Assembly: GCA_045636205.1 (NCBI GenBank)
Contig: JAZTXE010000028.1
Span: 1-17,592 of the forward strand
DNA length: 17,592 nt
DNA from: JAZRUF01 sp045636205
GTDB taxonomy: Bacteria > Bacillota > Clostridia > Oscillospirales > JAAYXM01
Direction: 5' to 3'
Positions within the stretch are counted from its first letter, which is position 1, and every line of letters starts with the position of its first letter. Below, piece by piece: positions 1-7,508 of the stretch. The notes under the pieces were generated by a model. That model was not told the origin of the DNA, did not search any database, and saw only the letters and a list, made by a program, of their open reading frames with translations. The translations under genes and the position numbers were made by a program.

Positions 1-453
1 TACTCGCCGGCGAAGAATATCAAGCGCGCAGACTTTGCAATAATGCTTGTCCGTGCCTTCGGTATAACTGAAGGGGAAAGTGAGCACTTTGCAGATGTAG
101 ATACAAATAAGTACTACGCAAAGGAACTTCTCCTTGCAAAGGCAAACGGAATTGTCGGCGGAGTCGGGGATAACAAGTTTAACCCGGAGGGCGAGATAAC
201 CCGTCAGGACATGATGCTTATGCTCTCTCGTGCACTTGAGGGACAGGGCAAAAAGCTTGAGGTGGCGGATGAAAGTGTGCTGAGTCAGTTTGCAGACGCG
301 GCGCAGATTTCAGACTATGCAAGAGAAGCGGTTGGAAGCGTGGTCCAAGTGGGAATTATAGCGGGTTCAAACGGACGCATAAATCCGCTTAATAAAGCGA
401 CAAGAGCTGAAATTGCAGTAATGCTTTCAAGGGTACTTGTAAACCAAAAGTAA
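1..453 (+). CDS. SLH-domain cell-surface protein, C-terminal part (5' end outside window)
   Basis: The reading frame is open from base 1, so the gene starts upstream; 150 codons and a TAA stop are visible. The visible part is only S-layer homology (SLH) repeats. The end of one repeat appears first (an I-K-R-A-D-F-A-I-M-L-V-R-A-F helix). A full repeat follows, running from FADVD through YYAKELLLAKANGIVGG to ITRQDMMLMLSRAL. A last one runs from FADAAQISDYA to ATRAEIAVMLSRVL. SLH domains usually bind pyruvylated secondary wall polymer and anchor exported proteins to the cell wall. Placing the SLH block at the extreme C terminus is a common design, with the functional domain lying N-terminal and therefore unseen here. 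The first ATG in view (43) is inside an SLH motif and is not a plausible start. A strong terminator follows 15 bases after the stop. The function of the missing part cannot be inferred. Confidence 0.93.
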   Translation, partial: YSPAKNIKRADFAIMLVRAFGITEGESEHFADVDTNKYYAKELLLAKANGIVGGVGDNKFNPEGEITRQDMMLMLSRALEGQGKKLEVADESVLSQFADAAQISDYAREAVGSVVQVGIIAGSNGRINPLNKATRAEIAVMLSRVLVNQK

Positions 454-467
454 TCAATGAAATAGTT

Positions 468-506
468 ACAGGGCAGAGTAAAATACTCTGCCCTGTAAGT
501 TTTTTA
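468..506 (+). terminator. Rho-independent terminator after the SLH gene
   Basis: A perfect 13-bp inverted repeat (468-480 paired with 484-496, ACAGGGCAGAGTA arm) encloses a 3-base AAA loop and is followed by a T-rich run at 500-505. It lies between the SLH gene and the end of the convergent AraC-type gene. The T-run is on the plus-strand side, so it mainly terminates the SLH transcript; the minus-strand side has only a poor T tract. Confidence 0.9.
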
Positions 507-512
507 AAAGGG

Positions 513-1319
513 TTATAAATAGTCTCTTAAGCAAAATTGTTTGTGCTTTGTAGGTGTTATTCCGCACTGACGTTTAAACGCTTCTGTGAAATAATTCTGG
601 CTTGAATAGTTTAGCATTTCGCTGATTTCCGACATGGTTTTACCTTCTTTGATCAGATCCATTGCCTTTAGAATCCTTAAGTTATTATAATACTTCATTA
701 CACCCATACCCGAATATTTTTTGAAAATCTTTTTTAGGTTTGGGTGGCTTAAGCCGCAAAGCTCAGCCAACTGTTCTGAGTTTAAATTTTTATCCACGTT
801 TTCTTCCATTACTCTTATTATCATTTTGTAGTTTTCTGTTCCAAGGGTCTTTTTTTGAGTAGTTGCAGGAACTTGATTTTCAAGAAGGCGCAACATAAGT
901 TCTTCGAGCTTATTTGAAGTTAGCTGGTTTTTTACTTCATCATCAAATTCCATACAATGATTTGCATATGAAAGAGCGGTGGTAAGAAGTTTGGATTCAT
1001 ATTCTCCAACATCAAAAACACCTTGTGTAAGGCGTTTTAAATTGTTTCCGCTCATAGCAAATGAAAAGATAATTATATTCGGGCAAGTTCCGTTTGCAGA
1101 CCAGATGCTGTGAAATTCCATCGGATAATAAAATATTATTTTTCCTCCGGAGAGTTCATATATCCTATCTTCAACGGCAACGCCGACACAACCGTCAACA
1201 ACATATAAGAATTCCCAGTAATTGTGTCTCTCACCGGTGAATATGAAATCGCTTTCGCAGCTTTTGGTAAATGCGGTAAATAATGTGTCTATAGATAGAA
1301 GTTTTGATATTTTAAGCAT
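513..1319 (-). CDS. AraC-family transcriptional regulator
   Basis: The protein is 268 aa, a usual size for two-domain AraC regulators. Residues about 20-90 look like a cupin-type sensing domain (HNYWEFLYVVDG, then a YELSGGKIIFYYPMEFHSI strand pattern). Residues about 165-262 form the double helix-turn-helix: LNSEQLAELCGLSHPNLKKIF is the first, and ISEMLNYSSQNYFTEAFKRQ with the closing G-I-T-P-T-K is the second and matches the family signature well. The ATG at 1319 has a strong TCCGGAGG Shine-Dalgarno about 6 bases upstream. It is divergent from the sugar isomerase/dehydrogenase pair, so the natural inference is that it controls that pair in response to a sugar or sugar-derived ligand. The ligand cannot be read from the sequence. 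Confidence 0.93.
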   Translation of the reverse strand: MLKISKLLSIDTLFTAFTKSCESDFIFTGERHNYWEFLYVVDGCVGVAVEDRIYELSGGKIIFYYPMEFHSIWSANGTCPNIIIFSFAMSGNNLKRLTQGVFDVGEYESKLLTTALSYANHCMEFDDEVKNQLTSNKLEELMLRLLENQVPATTQKKTLGTENYKMIIRVMEENVDKNLNSEQLAELCGLSHPNLKKIFKKYSGMGVMKYYNNLRILKAMDLIKEGKTMSEISEMLNYSSQNYFTEAFKRQCGITPTKHKQFCLRDYL

Positions 1320-1370
1320 AGAAACCTCCGGAGAGTATCCAAAATAATAAAAAACATATCCGATATCGTG

Positions 1371-1419
1371 TTGATTTTATGTTTTGAATATTATATCATA
1401 TATTATATAATATTTCAAA
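1371..1419. promoter_or_regulatory. Overlapping divergent promoters and AT-rich inverted repeat
   Basis: This region lies between the divergent AraC-type gene and the sugar operon. On the minus strand, TTGAAA (complement of 1413-1418), a 17-base spacer and TATAAT (complement of 1390-1395) form a near-consensus SigA promoter for the regulator. On the plus strand, TTGAAT (1384-1389), 16 bases and TATAAT (1406-1411) form one for the sugar genes; TTGATT (1371-1376), 17 bases and TATCAT (1394-1399) is an alternative. The two promoters occupy the same DNA, and 1383-1396 with 1405-1419 form an imperfect inverted repeat (TTTGAATATTATAT against TTTGAAATATTATAT). Which hexamers are used is inferred. 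The AT content makes chance matches more likely than usual. Confidence 0.6.
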
Positions 1420-1442
1420 TATTCAGATAAAGGGGAATTTGT

Positions 1443-2267
1443 ATGAATTACGGTACTTTTTTTGCAGAGGTAATAGCAGCAACACACAAAAAAGAGGTAG
1501 CATGTGCCGAGGTTGCTATGGAAAAGCTGGTATCGGCCGGTATAATGGGAACAGATGTACATGCTGAGAACTTCAGAACATACGGTGTTGAGCCGATAAA
1601 GAAACTTCATGATGATGCGGGAATAAAGGTTACTTCCGTGTTTCATATAGTCCATGGTGATTATAAAAATCCGGCCGAAGTTAAAAAACTGATTATGGAA
1701 AGTGAAACGGATATTGAAAATTGTGCCAAGGTCGGGAGTAAGCTGCTTATGGGAGTACCGCTCATATCCGTGCCGCATACCTGCCATCAGGATAGAGATA
1801 ATACGTTAAAAGGTGTCGCAGAATACTTAGCCGGGATTTCTGAAATATCTGAAAAATACGGTGTTACGGTAACCGTTGAAAACTATTCGGAAACCGACAC
1901 TGCGCTTTCATACATATCAGACATAGAGTATATTCTGAATAATGCGCCTAAGGTTAAATATGTGTTTGATTCGGGTAACTTCTGGTTTGGCGGCGATGAT
2001 ATGCTCAAAGCCTGCAAGAAGTTTGCAGATAAGACAGTGCATGTCCATTTAAAGGACTTGAAAGAGCGAAAAGGCGGAGAACTTAACATCTGCGGCAAAG
2101 AGGTGGACTGCGTGGCTATAGGTGACGGTATATTGCCAAACTATGAGGCTATTGAATTTTTGAGGAGTACCGGTTATGACGGAACTTATATTATCGAAGT
2201 TACGCATACACCTGGTATGTCAAGAGTTTTCAAATCGCTTGAAAATTTGAAAAAGAACATTAAGTAA
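1443..2267 (+). CDS. Sugar phosphate isomerase/epimerase (xylose isomerase-like TIM barrel)
   Basis: This 274-aa protein has the length and motif order of the AP endonuclease 2/xylose isomerase-like TIM-barrel family (IolE, IolI, tagatose epimerase-like). The four expected metal-site acids and histidine are in place by eye: E146 in VTVENY, D176 in VFDSGN, H202 in VHVHLKD and E252 in YIIEVTH. A GDGILPNYEAIEFLRSTGYDG segment near the end is typical. It probably isomerises, epimerises or dehydrates a keto-sugar or inositol derivative in the cytoplasm. The exact substrate is not determinable. The start is ATG 1443 with AAGGGG about 7 bases upstream. The next gene begins 12 bases after the stop, so the two are co-transcribed. 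The pairing of this family with a Gfo/Idh/MocA dehydrogenase is common in inositol-like and rare-sugar catabolism. Confidence 0.88.
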   Translation: MNYGTFFAEVIAATHKKEVACAEVAMEKLVSAGIMGTDVHAENFRTYGVEPIKKLHDDAGIKVTSVFHIVHGDYKNPAEVKKLIMESETDIENCAKVGSKLLMGVPLISVPHTCHQDRDNTLKGVAEYLAGISEISEKYGVTVTVENYSETDTALSYISDIEYILNNAPKVKYVFDSGNFWFGGDDMLKACKKFADKTVHVHLKDLKERKGGELNICGKEVDCVAIGDGILPNYEAIEFLRSTGYDGTYIIEVTHTPGMSRVFKSLENLKKNIK

Positions 2268-2279
2268 GAGGTATTTCAT

Positions 2280-3272
2280 GTGTATAAGTATGCAATAATC
2301 GGATTTGGTGGACTCGGAAAGCTCCACTTAACGAATTTACTTAAGTTGGAAAAGGAAAGAGGCGATATTCGTTTGCAGGCGCTTTGCGGTGCGGATCCGA
2401 ATGCGTTTAAGGAAAATGTAAAGCTTAATCTTGGGGACGTTGATGTCAACTCAATGGACTTCTCAAACTGCAATTTTTATCAGGATTACAAAGAGCTCAT
2501 TGAAAAAGAAAAGCCGGATTTTATCCTGTCAACACTTCCTACATATATGCATGAAGAAGTCGCTGTGTATGCGCTTGAGAGAGGCGTGCACGTGTTTTCC
2601 GAAAAACCTATGGCACTTACCGATGAGGGGTGTCAAAATATGATTGATGCGGCAAAGAAAAGCGGTAAGAAGCTTATGATAGGGCAGTGCCTAAGATTTG
2701 AGCCTGCGTTTTGCGAGATTAAAAAGTATATTGAGAACGGAACATACGGTAAAGCCTACCGCGCTGAATTTTCACGCTATTCACAAACCCCTACGTGGAC
2801 GTGGAATAACTGGATATTGGACCCCAAGCAGAGTGGTGGTTGCATTCTTGATATGCATATTCACGATGTTGACCTTATAAATTGGATGTTTGGTATGCCG
2901 AATTCTCTTCGCTCTGCGATTACAGAGAAAAAGACAGAGCTTGAATCTGTGTTTACTCAGTATTTTTACGATGATTTGCTTGTAACATCTGCGGCGGATT
3001 GGTCACTCCCGCAGACTTTCCCGTTTGAGCAGAGATGTACTATAAACTTTGAAAATGCGACCGTTTGTATGATAGACGGGAAACTCACGGTTTATAAAGC
3101 TGATGAGAGCTTTGTACCTGAGATTTCTGCCGAAACCGCATTTATGCGTGAAATGCGCGCGTTTTTAAAACTCGTGATTGACGGTGAAGAATGCAGCCAA
3201 ACATCGCCTGAATCTGTTCATTCATCCGTTAAGATTGCGCTCCGTGAAATAGCAGCGGCAAAAAACAACTAG
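2280..3272 (+). CDS. Gfo/Idh/MocA-family NAD(P)-dependent oxidoreductase
   Basis: The protein is 330 aa, typical for the family. The N-terminal Rossmann fold has the nucleotide-binding motif GFGGLG at residues 8-13. The hallmark EKP motif is at 108-110 (VHVFSEKPMALT), whose lysine takes part in catalysis. The C-terminal domain carries the D-x3-H-x2-D-x3-W pattern at 191-202 (DMHIHDVDLINW), where H195 is the expected catalytic histidine. It most likely oxidises or reduces a hydroxyl of a sugar or cyclitol with NAD(P). The start is GTG 2280, with AGAGG 8 bases upstream. An ATG two bases earlier (2278) is in another frame and reads only six codons before a stop. It is the second gene after the divergent promoter and ends at a bidirectional terminator. 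Confidence 0.92.
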   Translation: MYKYAIIGFGGLGKLHLTNLLKLEKERGDIRLQALCGADPNAFKENVKLNLGDVDVNSMDFSNCNFYQDYKELIEKEKPDFILSTLPTYMHEEVAVYALERGVHVFSEKPMALTDEGCQNMIDAAKKSGKKLMIGQCLRFEPAFCEIKKYIENGTYGKAYRAEFSRYSQTPTWTWNNWILDPKQSGGCILDMHIHDVDLINWMFGMPNSLRSAITEKKTELESVFTQYFYDDLLVTSAADWSLPQTFPFEQRCTINFENATVCMIDGKLTVYKADESFVPEISAETAFMREMRAFLKLVIDGEECSQTSPESVHSSVKIALREIAAAKNN

Positions 3273-3285
3273 TTCATGTTTAAAC

Positions 3286-3327
3286 AAAAAAGCTTTTGCA
3301 AATTCTTTGCAAAAGCTTTTTTTGTTT
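3286..3327. terminator. Bidirectional terminator between convergent units
   Basis: An 11-bp perfect stem (GCTTTTGCAAA at 3292-3302 with its complement at 3306-3316) has a 3-base TTC loop. It is flanked by six As on the left and seven Ts on the right, which pair further and act as T tracts in both directions. It closes the oxidoreductase unit on the plus strand and the ten-gene unit on the minus strand. The stop codon of the lipoprotein gene (3326-3328) lies at its edge. Confidence 0.92.
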
Positions 3328-3778
3328 ACTTCTTTTTTATAAATGAAATTGAAAGATCATGGTTTGCGACACGCAGGGGGCTTGATTTATCGGTCCATGT
3401 GGATATGACGGTAAATTGTTTAGTCTCACCGTTAAAGGAAGCCATTCCGTCGATGGGTGTTCCGTCAAGACCGTATTCACCGCTGCCGACAGGGGTGACA
3501 CCGGACTCTTTCATAGCTTGTGCCCACTTTACAAAGTCTGCATAGCTTATATCGGTTATTTTAAATGAGTAGGTGGTTTTATCATCATTAACCGACACAC
3601 TGTTAACGGTTTGGCATACGGGCGGTGCGGAGGCGAAGAATGTATCCTCAGGCCACGGCTCAGAATCCGATGCGGATGACGGAGCGATAGGCTCGCCGGT
3701 GTAGGGCTCAGGTACACCGCATGCGCAGAAGCATATTAAAGCAAGTAGTGTGACTGAAAGAAAAAGAAGATTCTTCAT
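3326..3778 (-). CDS. Small putative lipoprotein, function unknown
   Basis: The 150-aa product begins MKNLL, followed by a hydrophobic stretch and a cysteine-rich end of the signal (CFCACG). C20 in F-C-A-C is the likeliest lipidated cysteine, though F at -3 is not the ideal lipobox residue. A low-complexity P/S/E-rich linker (about 22-55) follows. Then comes a compact domain (about 58-148) with YADFVKWAQAMKESGV, GLDGTPIDGMASFNG and a final strand-rich NHDLSISF segment. I do not recognise the domain. The start ATG has AAAGGAG 8 bases upstream. The gene is the last of the minus-strand run, 22 bases after the ClpE-like gene, and ends in the shared terminator. It is probably anchored to the outer face of the cytoplasmic membrane; any link to proteolysis would be speculation. 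Confidence 0.82.
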   Translation of the reverse strand: MKNLLFLSVTLLALICFCACGVPEPYTGEPIAPSSASDSEPWPEDTFFASAPPVCQTVNSVSVNDDKTTYSFKITDISYADFVKWAQAMKESGVTPVGSGEYGLDGTPIDGMASFNGETKQFTVISTWTDKSSPLRVANHDLSISFIKKK

Positions 3779-3800
3779 AACTGTTTCTCCTTTGTGATAA

Positions 3801-6137
3801 TTAAAGGGATAAAAGTTTTACTCCGTCAGCCTCTGTTGCAGAAGCTGAAATTTGCGTTGGCGGAGCAACATAATTTGCTATCATCAGGTTTGCAATTTTG
3901 TCCTCAAGCTCTTTTTGAATAACACGGCGTAAATTACGTGCACCGTATTTTACAGAGTAAGACTTGTCGGTAAGATAATTCACAAGTGACTCATCGTAGA
4001 GGAAATTAATGCCTTTCTCTTTGAGCGCCTCTGTTAATTCACCGAGCATGATTTTTGCTATATCGTTAAAGTGCTCCTTGGGTAGGTTATTAAATGCGAT
4101 TATTTCATCGATACGGTTGATGAATTCAGGGCGCAGGAATTGCTCAAGCGCTTTTAATGCTTTTGCTTTACCTTGCTCAGAAAGAGTGCGACCGAAGCCG
4201 ACGCTTGCTTCATTTGTTTGGCTCCCTGCGTTTGTAGTCATTATAATTACCGTGTTTTCAAAATTAATCTGACGTCCCTGGGCATCTGTTATGCGGCCGT
4301 CATCAAGTATTTGAAGGAGTATGTTCAAAACATCAGGATGTGCCTTTTCAATCTCATCGAAGAGAATTACGGAGTAGGGCTTGCGACGTATTTTCTCCGT
4401 AAGCTGACCTGCTTCGTCATAGCCTACATATCCGGGAGGTGCGCCGATGATGCGGCTTACCGCATGCTTTTCCATGAACTCTGACATATCCAAGCGAATG
4501 AGGGATTCGGGAGAATTGAATAAATCCTGAGCCAAACGCTTTACAAGCTCGGTTTTGCCGACACCTGTAGGTCCTGCGAAGATAAAGGATACAGGTTTTC
4601 TTTTCGGAGAGATACCAACGCGGTTGCGCTTAATTGCAGCGGCAACAGCAGAAATGGCTTCGTCCTGACCGACAATGTGTGTTTTCAAACGGTCCTCAAG
4701 CTCATTTAAGCGTTTGAATTCAGCCTCCTGGATAGAAGCTGCAGGAATTTTTGTCCACAGTTCAATAACTTTGGCCAGATGCTCTATTTTAAGTTCAGGA
4801 ATAGCTTTTGTATTTAGTTCATCAAGCTGCGCGGTAATGCGGCATTCATCGCTTTTCAATGCAGCCAGGCGCTCGAAAGAATTATCGGCGCTTTCGTCTG
4901 CCATAATTTCATCGCGCTCTGCCTCAATTTTGCTCAGCTCCTTTGAAAGCTTTGCGCGTTGGGTAATAAGCTCGCTTGTCAGGTTAAGGTCAGAGCAAGC
5001 TTCGTCAATTAAATCAATTGCTTTGTCAGGAAGGTATCTGTCAGTTATATAACGCTCTGACAGGGTAACCGCGAGGCGAGCGATATTTTCGGGGATGCGT
5101 ACGCCGTGGAAATTTTCGTAATAGTGGGAAATTCCCAGAATGATGTCAACTGTTTCTTCTATTGAAGGTTCATTTACGATAACCGATTGGAAGCGGCGCT
5201 CAAGCGCGCTGTCCTTCTCAATGTGCTTACGGTACTCGGTGAAGGTTGTTGCGCCTATTACCTGAATTTCACCGCGGGAGAGGGCAGGTTTTAAGATGTT
5301 AGCTGCGTTCATTGAGCCTTCGGCGTCTCCTGCGCCGACTATATTGTGAACTTCGTCGATGACGAGTATTATGTTTCCGAGCTTTTTAATTTCGTCTATA
5401 AGCCCTTTCATGCGGCTTTCAAACTGACCACGGAACTGCGTTCCAGCTACAAGCGAAGTAAGGTCTAAAAGGTATACTTCTTTGTCAAGCAGTTTATCGG
5501 GAACATTTCCTTCGCTCATACGAAGGGCAAGACCTTCGGCAATAGCGGTTTTTCCGACGCCGGGTTCACCTATCAGGCAGGGATTGTTTTTTTGGCGGCG
5601 GTTTAAAATCTGGATAACGCGCTCTATTTCAGAGTCACGCCCGACTATTTTGTCGAGTTTTCCTGATTTGGCGCGCTCAGTGAGGGAAATACAATAATTT
5701 TCAAGGGATTTGCGCTTGTTATCCTTCTTTTCTTTTCCTGCACGGCGGTCTTTTTCGTTGCCTGCATGAGCATTGCTTCCGTCCTGAGGGAAAGGGGGCA
5801 TTTGATTTGGTCCCATTGCGCCGAAAAGCTTGTTGAGGAAAGGAAATGTAGCGGTATGGCCGTCCGGGTCTGAGTCATCAATTCCGTCGGGGTTTGCAAA
5901 AGCGGCAAGCTCATTTCCTTCCATGTCACCGAACATGCTGAGCATTTCATTTGTCATTGCGTCTAACTCTTCGTCTGAAATACCCATTTTATCCATAAAG
6001 TCGGAGACAGGTTTTAAATTGAGTTCGCGTGCACATTTAAGACAAAGGCCTTCGCTGGTGGATTTATCGCCTTCCATTTTTGTTATAAAAATCACTGCGG
6101 GATTTTTTTTGCATCTGCTGCAAATAGTTGGTTGCAT
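3801..6137 (-). CDS. clpE: ClpE-like ATP-dependent Clp protease ATP-binding subunit (Hsp100 unfoldase)
   Basis: This 778-aa two-ring AAA+ ATPase begins with a zinc-finger-like module (C6-x2-C9 and C32-x2-C35) followed by an acidic, then P/G-rich linker to about 140. This matches ClpE rather than ClpC, which starts with ClpN repeats. Domain D1 has Walker A GEPGVGKT (190-197), Walker B LVIDEV (258-263) and RR near 314. A short coiled-coil middle domain spans about 385-450. D2 has Walker A GPTGVGKT (522-529), Walker B ILFDEI (591-596) and the sensor-2 GARNLRR (732-738). A VGF tripeptide (646-648) lies where ClpC/ClpE carry the ClpP-binding loop, so it probably feeds substrates to ClpP, which is not encoded here. 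The start ATG has GGAGG 5 bases upstream. No CtsR-like direct repeat was seen before it. A zinc-finger ClpC variant is an alternative name. Confidence 0.9.
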   Translation of the reverse strand: MQPTICSRCKKNPAVIFITKMEGDKSTSEGLCLKCARELNLKPVSDFMDKMGISDEELDAMTNEMLSMFGDMEGNELAAFANPDGIDDSDPDGHTATFPFLNKLFGAMGPNQMPPFPQDGSNAHAGNEKDRRAGKEKKDNKRKSLENYCISLTERAKSGKLDKIVGRDSEIERVIQILNRRQKNNPCLIGEPGVGKTAIAEGLALRMSEGNVPDKLLDKEVYLLDLTSLVAGTQFRGQFESRMKGLIDEIKKLGNIILVIDEVHNIVGAGDAEGSMNAANILKPALSRGEIQVIGATTFTEYRKHIEKDSALERRFQSVIVNEPSIEETVDIILGISHYYENFHGVRIPENIARLAVTLSERYITDRYLPDKAIDLIDEACSDLNLTSELITQRAKLSKELSKIEAERDEIMADESADNSFERLAALKSDECRITAQLDELNTKAIPELKIEHLAKVIELWTKIPAASIQEAEFKRLNELEDRLKTHIVGQDEAISAVAAAIKRNRVGISPKRKPVSFIFAGPTGVGKTELVKRLAQDLFNSPESLIRLDMSEFMEKHAVSRIIGAPPGYVGYDEAGQLTEKIRRKPYSVILFDEIEKAHPDVLNILLQILDDGRITDAQGRQINFENTVIIMTTNAGSQTNEASVGFGRTLSEQGKAKALKALEQFLRPEFINRIDEIIAFNNLPKEHFNDIAKIMLGELTEALKEKGINFLYDESLVNYLTDKSYSVKYGARNLRRVIQKELEDKIANLMIANYVAPPTQISASATEADGVKLLSL

Positions 6138-6185
6138 AGTGTCCTCCTTGTTGCCCTGACCGGGCGGTTATAGAAAATTGCTGTT

Positions 6186-6734
6186 TTACAGCTTTGACAT
6201 ATCGTGAGTGCGTTTAAAATGAATATACTGGTACAAGTAACTTGCAAATGCCAAAAATGACATTATTATAGCGATCCAGATGAATATGTTTTTTGCAAGG
6301 GGCGGTATCTTGTTTTCAAAAATCATAATAAGAATTCCGCCGGTAACTAAGATTACAGTAGTTGCTTTACCCATTGAGTTTGCTGCAAATACCGATGAAA
6401 TTTCATGATAAAGCTTTGCTCCTCCGATGACGAGAAGAAGGTCCTTTGCAAATATGAGAATTATCATCCACCACGGAATTATTCCTCGGATGGTTATGCA
6501 GATGAAGACGGTTATCGTCATCATCTTATCTGCAAGTGGGTCGAGAATTTTTCCCAGTTTTGTGATGAGATTGAATTTTCTTGCTATTATTCCGTCAAGA
6601 ACATCGGTAATACCTGCCAATGCGTATATTCCGGCTGAGTGAAGCATGGCATGAGGATGCCCTGAGAAAAAGGCGAAGACAAAGCAGGGGACCAACGCCA
6701 TACGAAATAGTGACAGTAGATTTGGTACGTTCAT
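6186..6734 (-). CDS. pgsA: CDP-diacylglycerol-glycerol-3-phosphate 3-phosphatidyltransferase
   Basis: The 182-aa integral membrane protein has the complete CDP-alcohol phosphotransferase signature D-G-x2-A-R-x8-G-x3-D-x3-D at residues 47-69 (D47, G48, A51, R52, G61, D65, D69). A TD pair sits just before it. The N terminus MNVPNLLSLFR is the usual PgsA opening, and several hydrophobic helices follow. It makes phosphatidylglycerolphosphate from CDP-diacylglycerol and glycerol-3-phosphate, the committed step to phosphatidylglycerol and cardiolipin. Length and opening favour PgsA over cardiolipin or phosphatidylserine synthases of the same superfamily. The start is firm because an in-frame TAA directly precedes the ATG; the only Shine-Dalgarno is a weak AGGA 11 bases away. 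It sits 46 bases after the CvpA gene and 48 bases before the ClpE-like gene. Confidence 0.93.
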   Translation of the reverse strand: MNVPNLLSLFRMALVPCFVFAFFSGHPHAMLHSAGIYALAGITDVLDGIIARKFNLITKLGKILDPLADKMMTITVFICITIRGIIPWWMIILIFAKDLLLVIGGAKLYHEISSVFAANSMGKATTVILVTGGILIMIFENKIPPLAKNIFIWIAIIMSFLAFASYLYQYIHFKRTHDMSKL

Positions 6735-6780
6735 TTACACATCATTCCTAACTGAAACGGAAATTGTTTTACGCTCATTC

Positions 6781-7491
6781 TCAATTCCATATAGGTAGAA
6801 GAGAGAGCGGATTTTTCGTTAAAATAAAATTGAGAACAACTGTTTGCTCGCAAATTTCGGGGGTGATAAGTATTTTAAATTTCATAAGTAGTGAAGCTGC
6901 TACCAATATTACAAGGTATCCCCAAACAGCTCCGATTATAAACCCACCGGTACGGTTAAAGAAATTGATAACCGGAAGCTTTGCGGCAAAATTGAGTACG
7001 CGTGCAAGCAGGGAAAAAATCAAAAGACAAATAATAAAATAAATTATAAAGCTTATTGTGTACGTGGCTTTTACTGAAACAGACGAGGAGAGAGAGGAAA
7101 CCGCACCCTGAACTGATTCTGCAGCACTCTGCTTTATATCTGCTATGGCAGTTTCAAGTGATTCGGATGATGATAGACCAATCTTTAAAAGGAGGGATGA
7201 GGAGATATCATCTTCTTGTGTATCCGGGGTGTTTTCTGCCTGCGGTGTTTCAAATTCAGGCATCAGTAATTCTTCGACTTTTGGTTCGACGAACGCAGAG
7301 GAAATATAAGGGGTTGTCCATTTTGAGAGCATACCTGCTGCGGTCATTGCAAGGACGAGTACGAGGACTCCTGAGACCATCTTAACCAATCCGCGTCTGC
7401 GACCTAAAAAGGCGAAAAGAATCAGTAATAATACTACTATTATATCTGAAATCAGTGAAAAAGAAAAATTAACATTTTGCAAATTTTGCAT
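6781..7491 (-). CDS. CvpA-family integral membrane protein
   Basis: About 236 aa with four likely membrane segments (about 13-30, 37-54, 144-163, 183-203 counted from ATG 7491). The first matches the CvpA opening (hydrophobic DII-VVLLLILFAFLG, then RRRGLVK). The last pair has the typical NRTGGFIIGAVWGYLV pattern. An extracytoplasmic or cytoplasmic acidic loop (about 65-140) is longer than in small CvpA proteins. The family, named for colicin V production, has a poorly defined role in envelope functions. The start is ambiguous: GGAG at 7492-7495 is too close to ATG 7491, while TTG 7482 lies 9 bases from it and TTG 7497 has no Shine-Dalgarno. The membrane topology is the same in each case. It is part of the tightly packed minus-strand run. 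Confidence 0.8.
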   Translation of the reverse strand: MQNLQNVNFSFSLISDIIVVLLLILFAFLGRRRGLVKMVSGVLVLVLAMTAAGMLSKWTTPYISSAFVEPKVEELLMPEFETPQAENTPDTQEDDISSSLLLKIGLSSSESLETAIADIKQSAAESVQGAVSSLSSSVSVKATYTISFIIYFIICLLIFSLLARVLNFAAKLPVINFFNRTGGFIIGAVWGYLVILVAASLLMKFKILITPEICEQTVVLNFILTKNPLSLLPIWN

Positions 7492-7508
7492 CTCCAATCT
7501 GATTTTAA

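Noticed and set aside
126..139. CRISPR, insertion sequence or tandem DNA repeats anywhere in the window, including in the SLH region
   Set aside because: No spaced identical repeats, transposase frames or terminal inverted repeats were seen; SLH similarity is at protein level only.
130..453. Treating ATG 43 as the true start of a short SLH protein
   Set aside because: The frame continues open to base 1 with SLH-like residues, so the gene is simply cut by the window.
1377..1787. Minus-strand open frame across the divergent promoter and the isomerase gene
   Set aside because: It is antisense to a well-supported TIM-barrel gene and runs through the AT-rich control region; its composition is not protein-like.
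3276..3545. Plus-strand open frame starting inside the bidirectional terminator
   Set aside because: It begins in the hairpin and is antisense to the lipoprotein gene, which has a signal peptide and good ribosome binding site.
6180..6192. Small hairpin (GCTGT-AAA-ACAGC on the minus strand) at the pgsA stop codon as a terminator
   Set aside because: Only a 5-bp stem with a weak AATTTTCT tail; not enough to claim that the ClpE-like gene is a separate unit.
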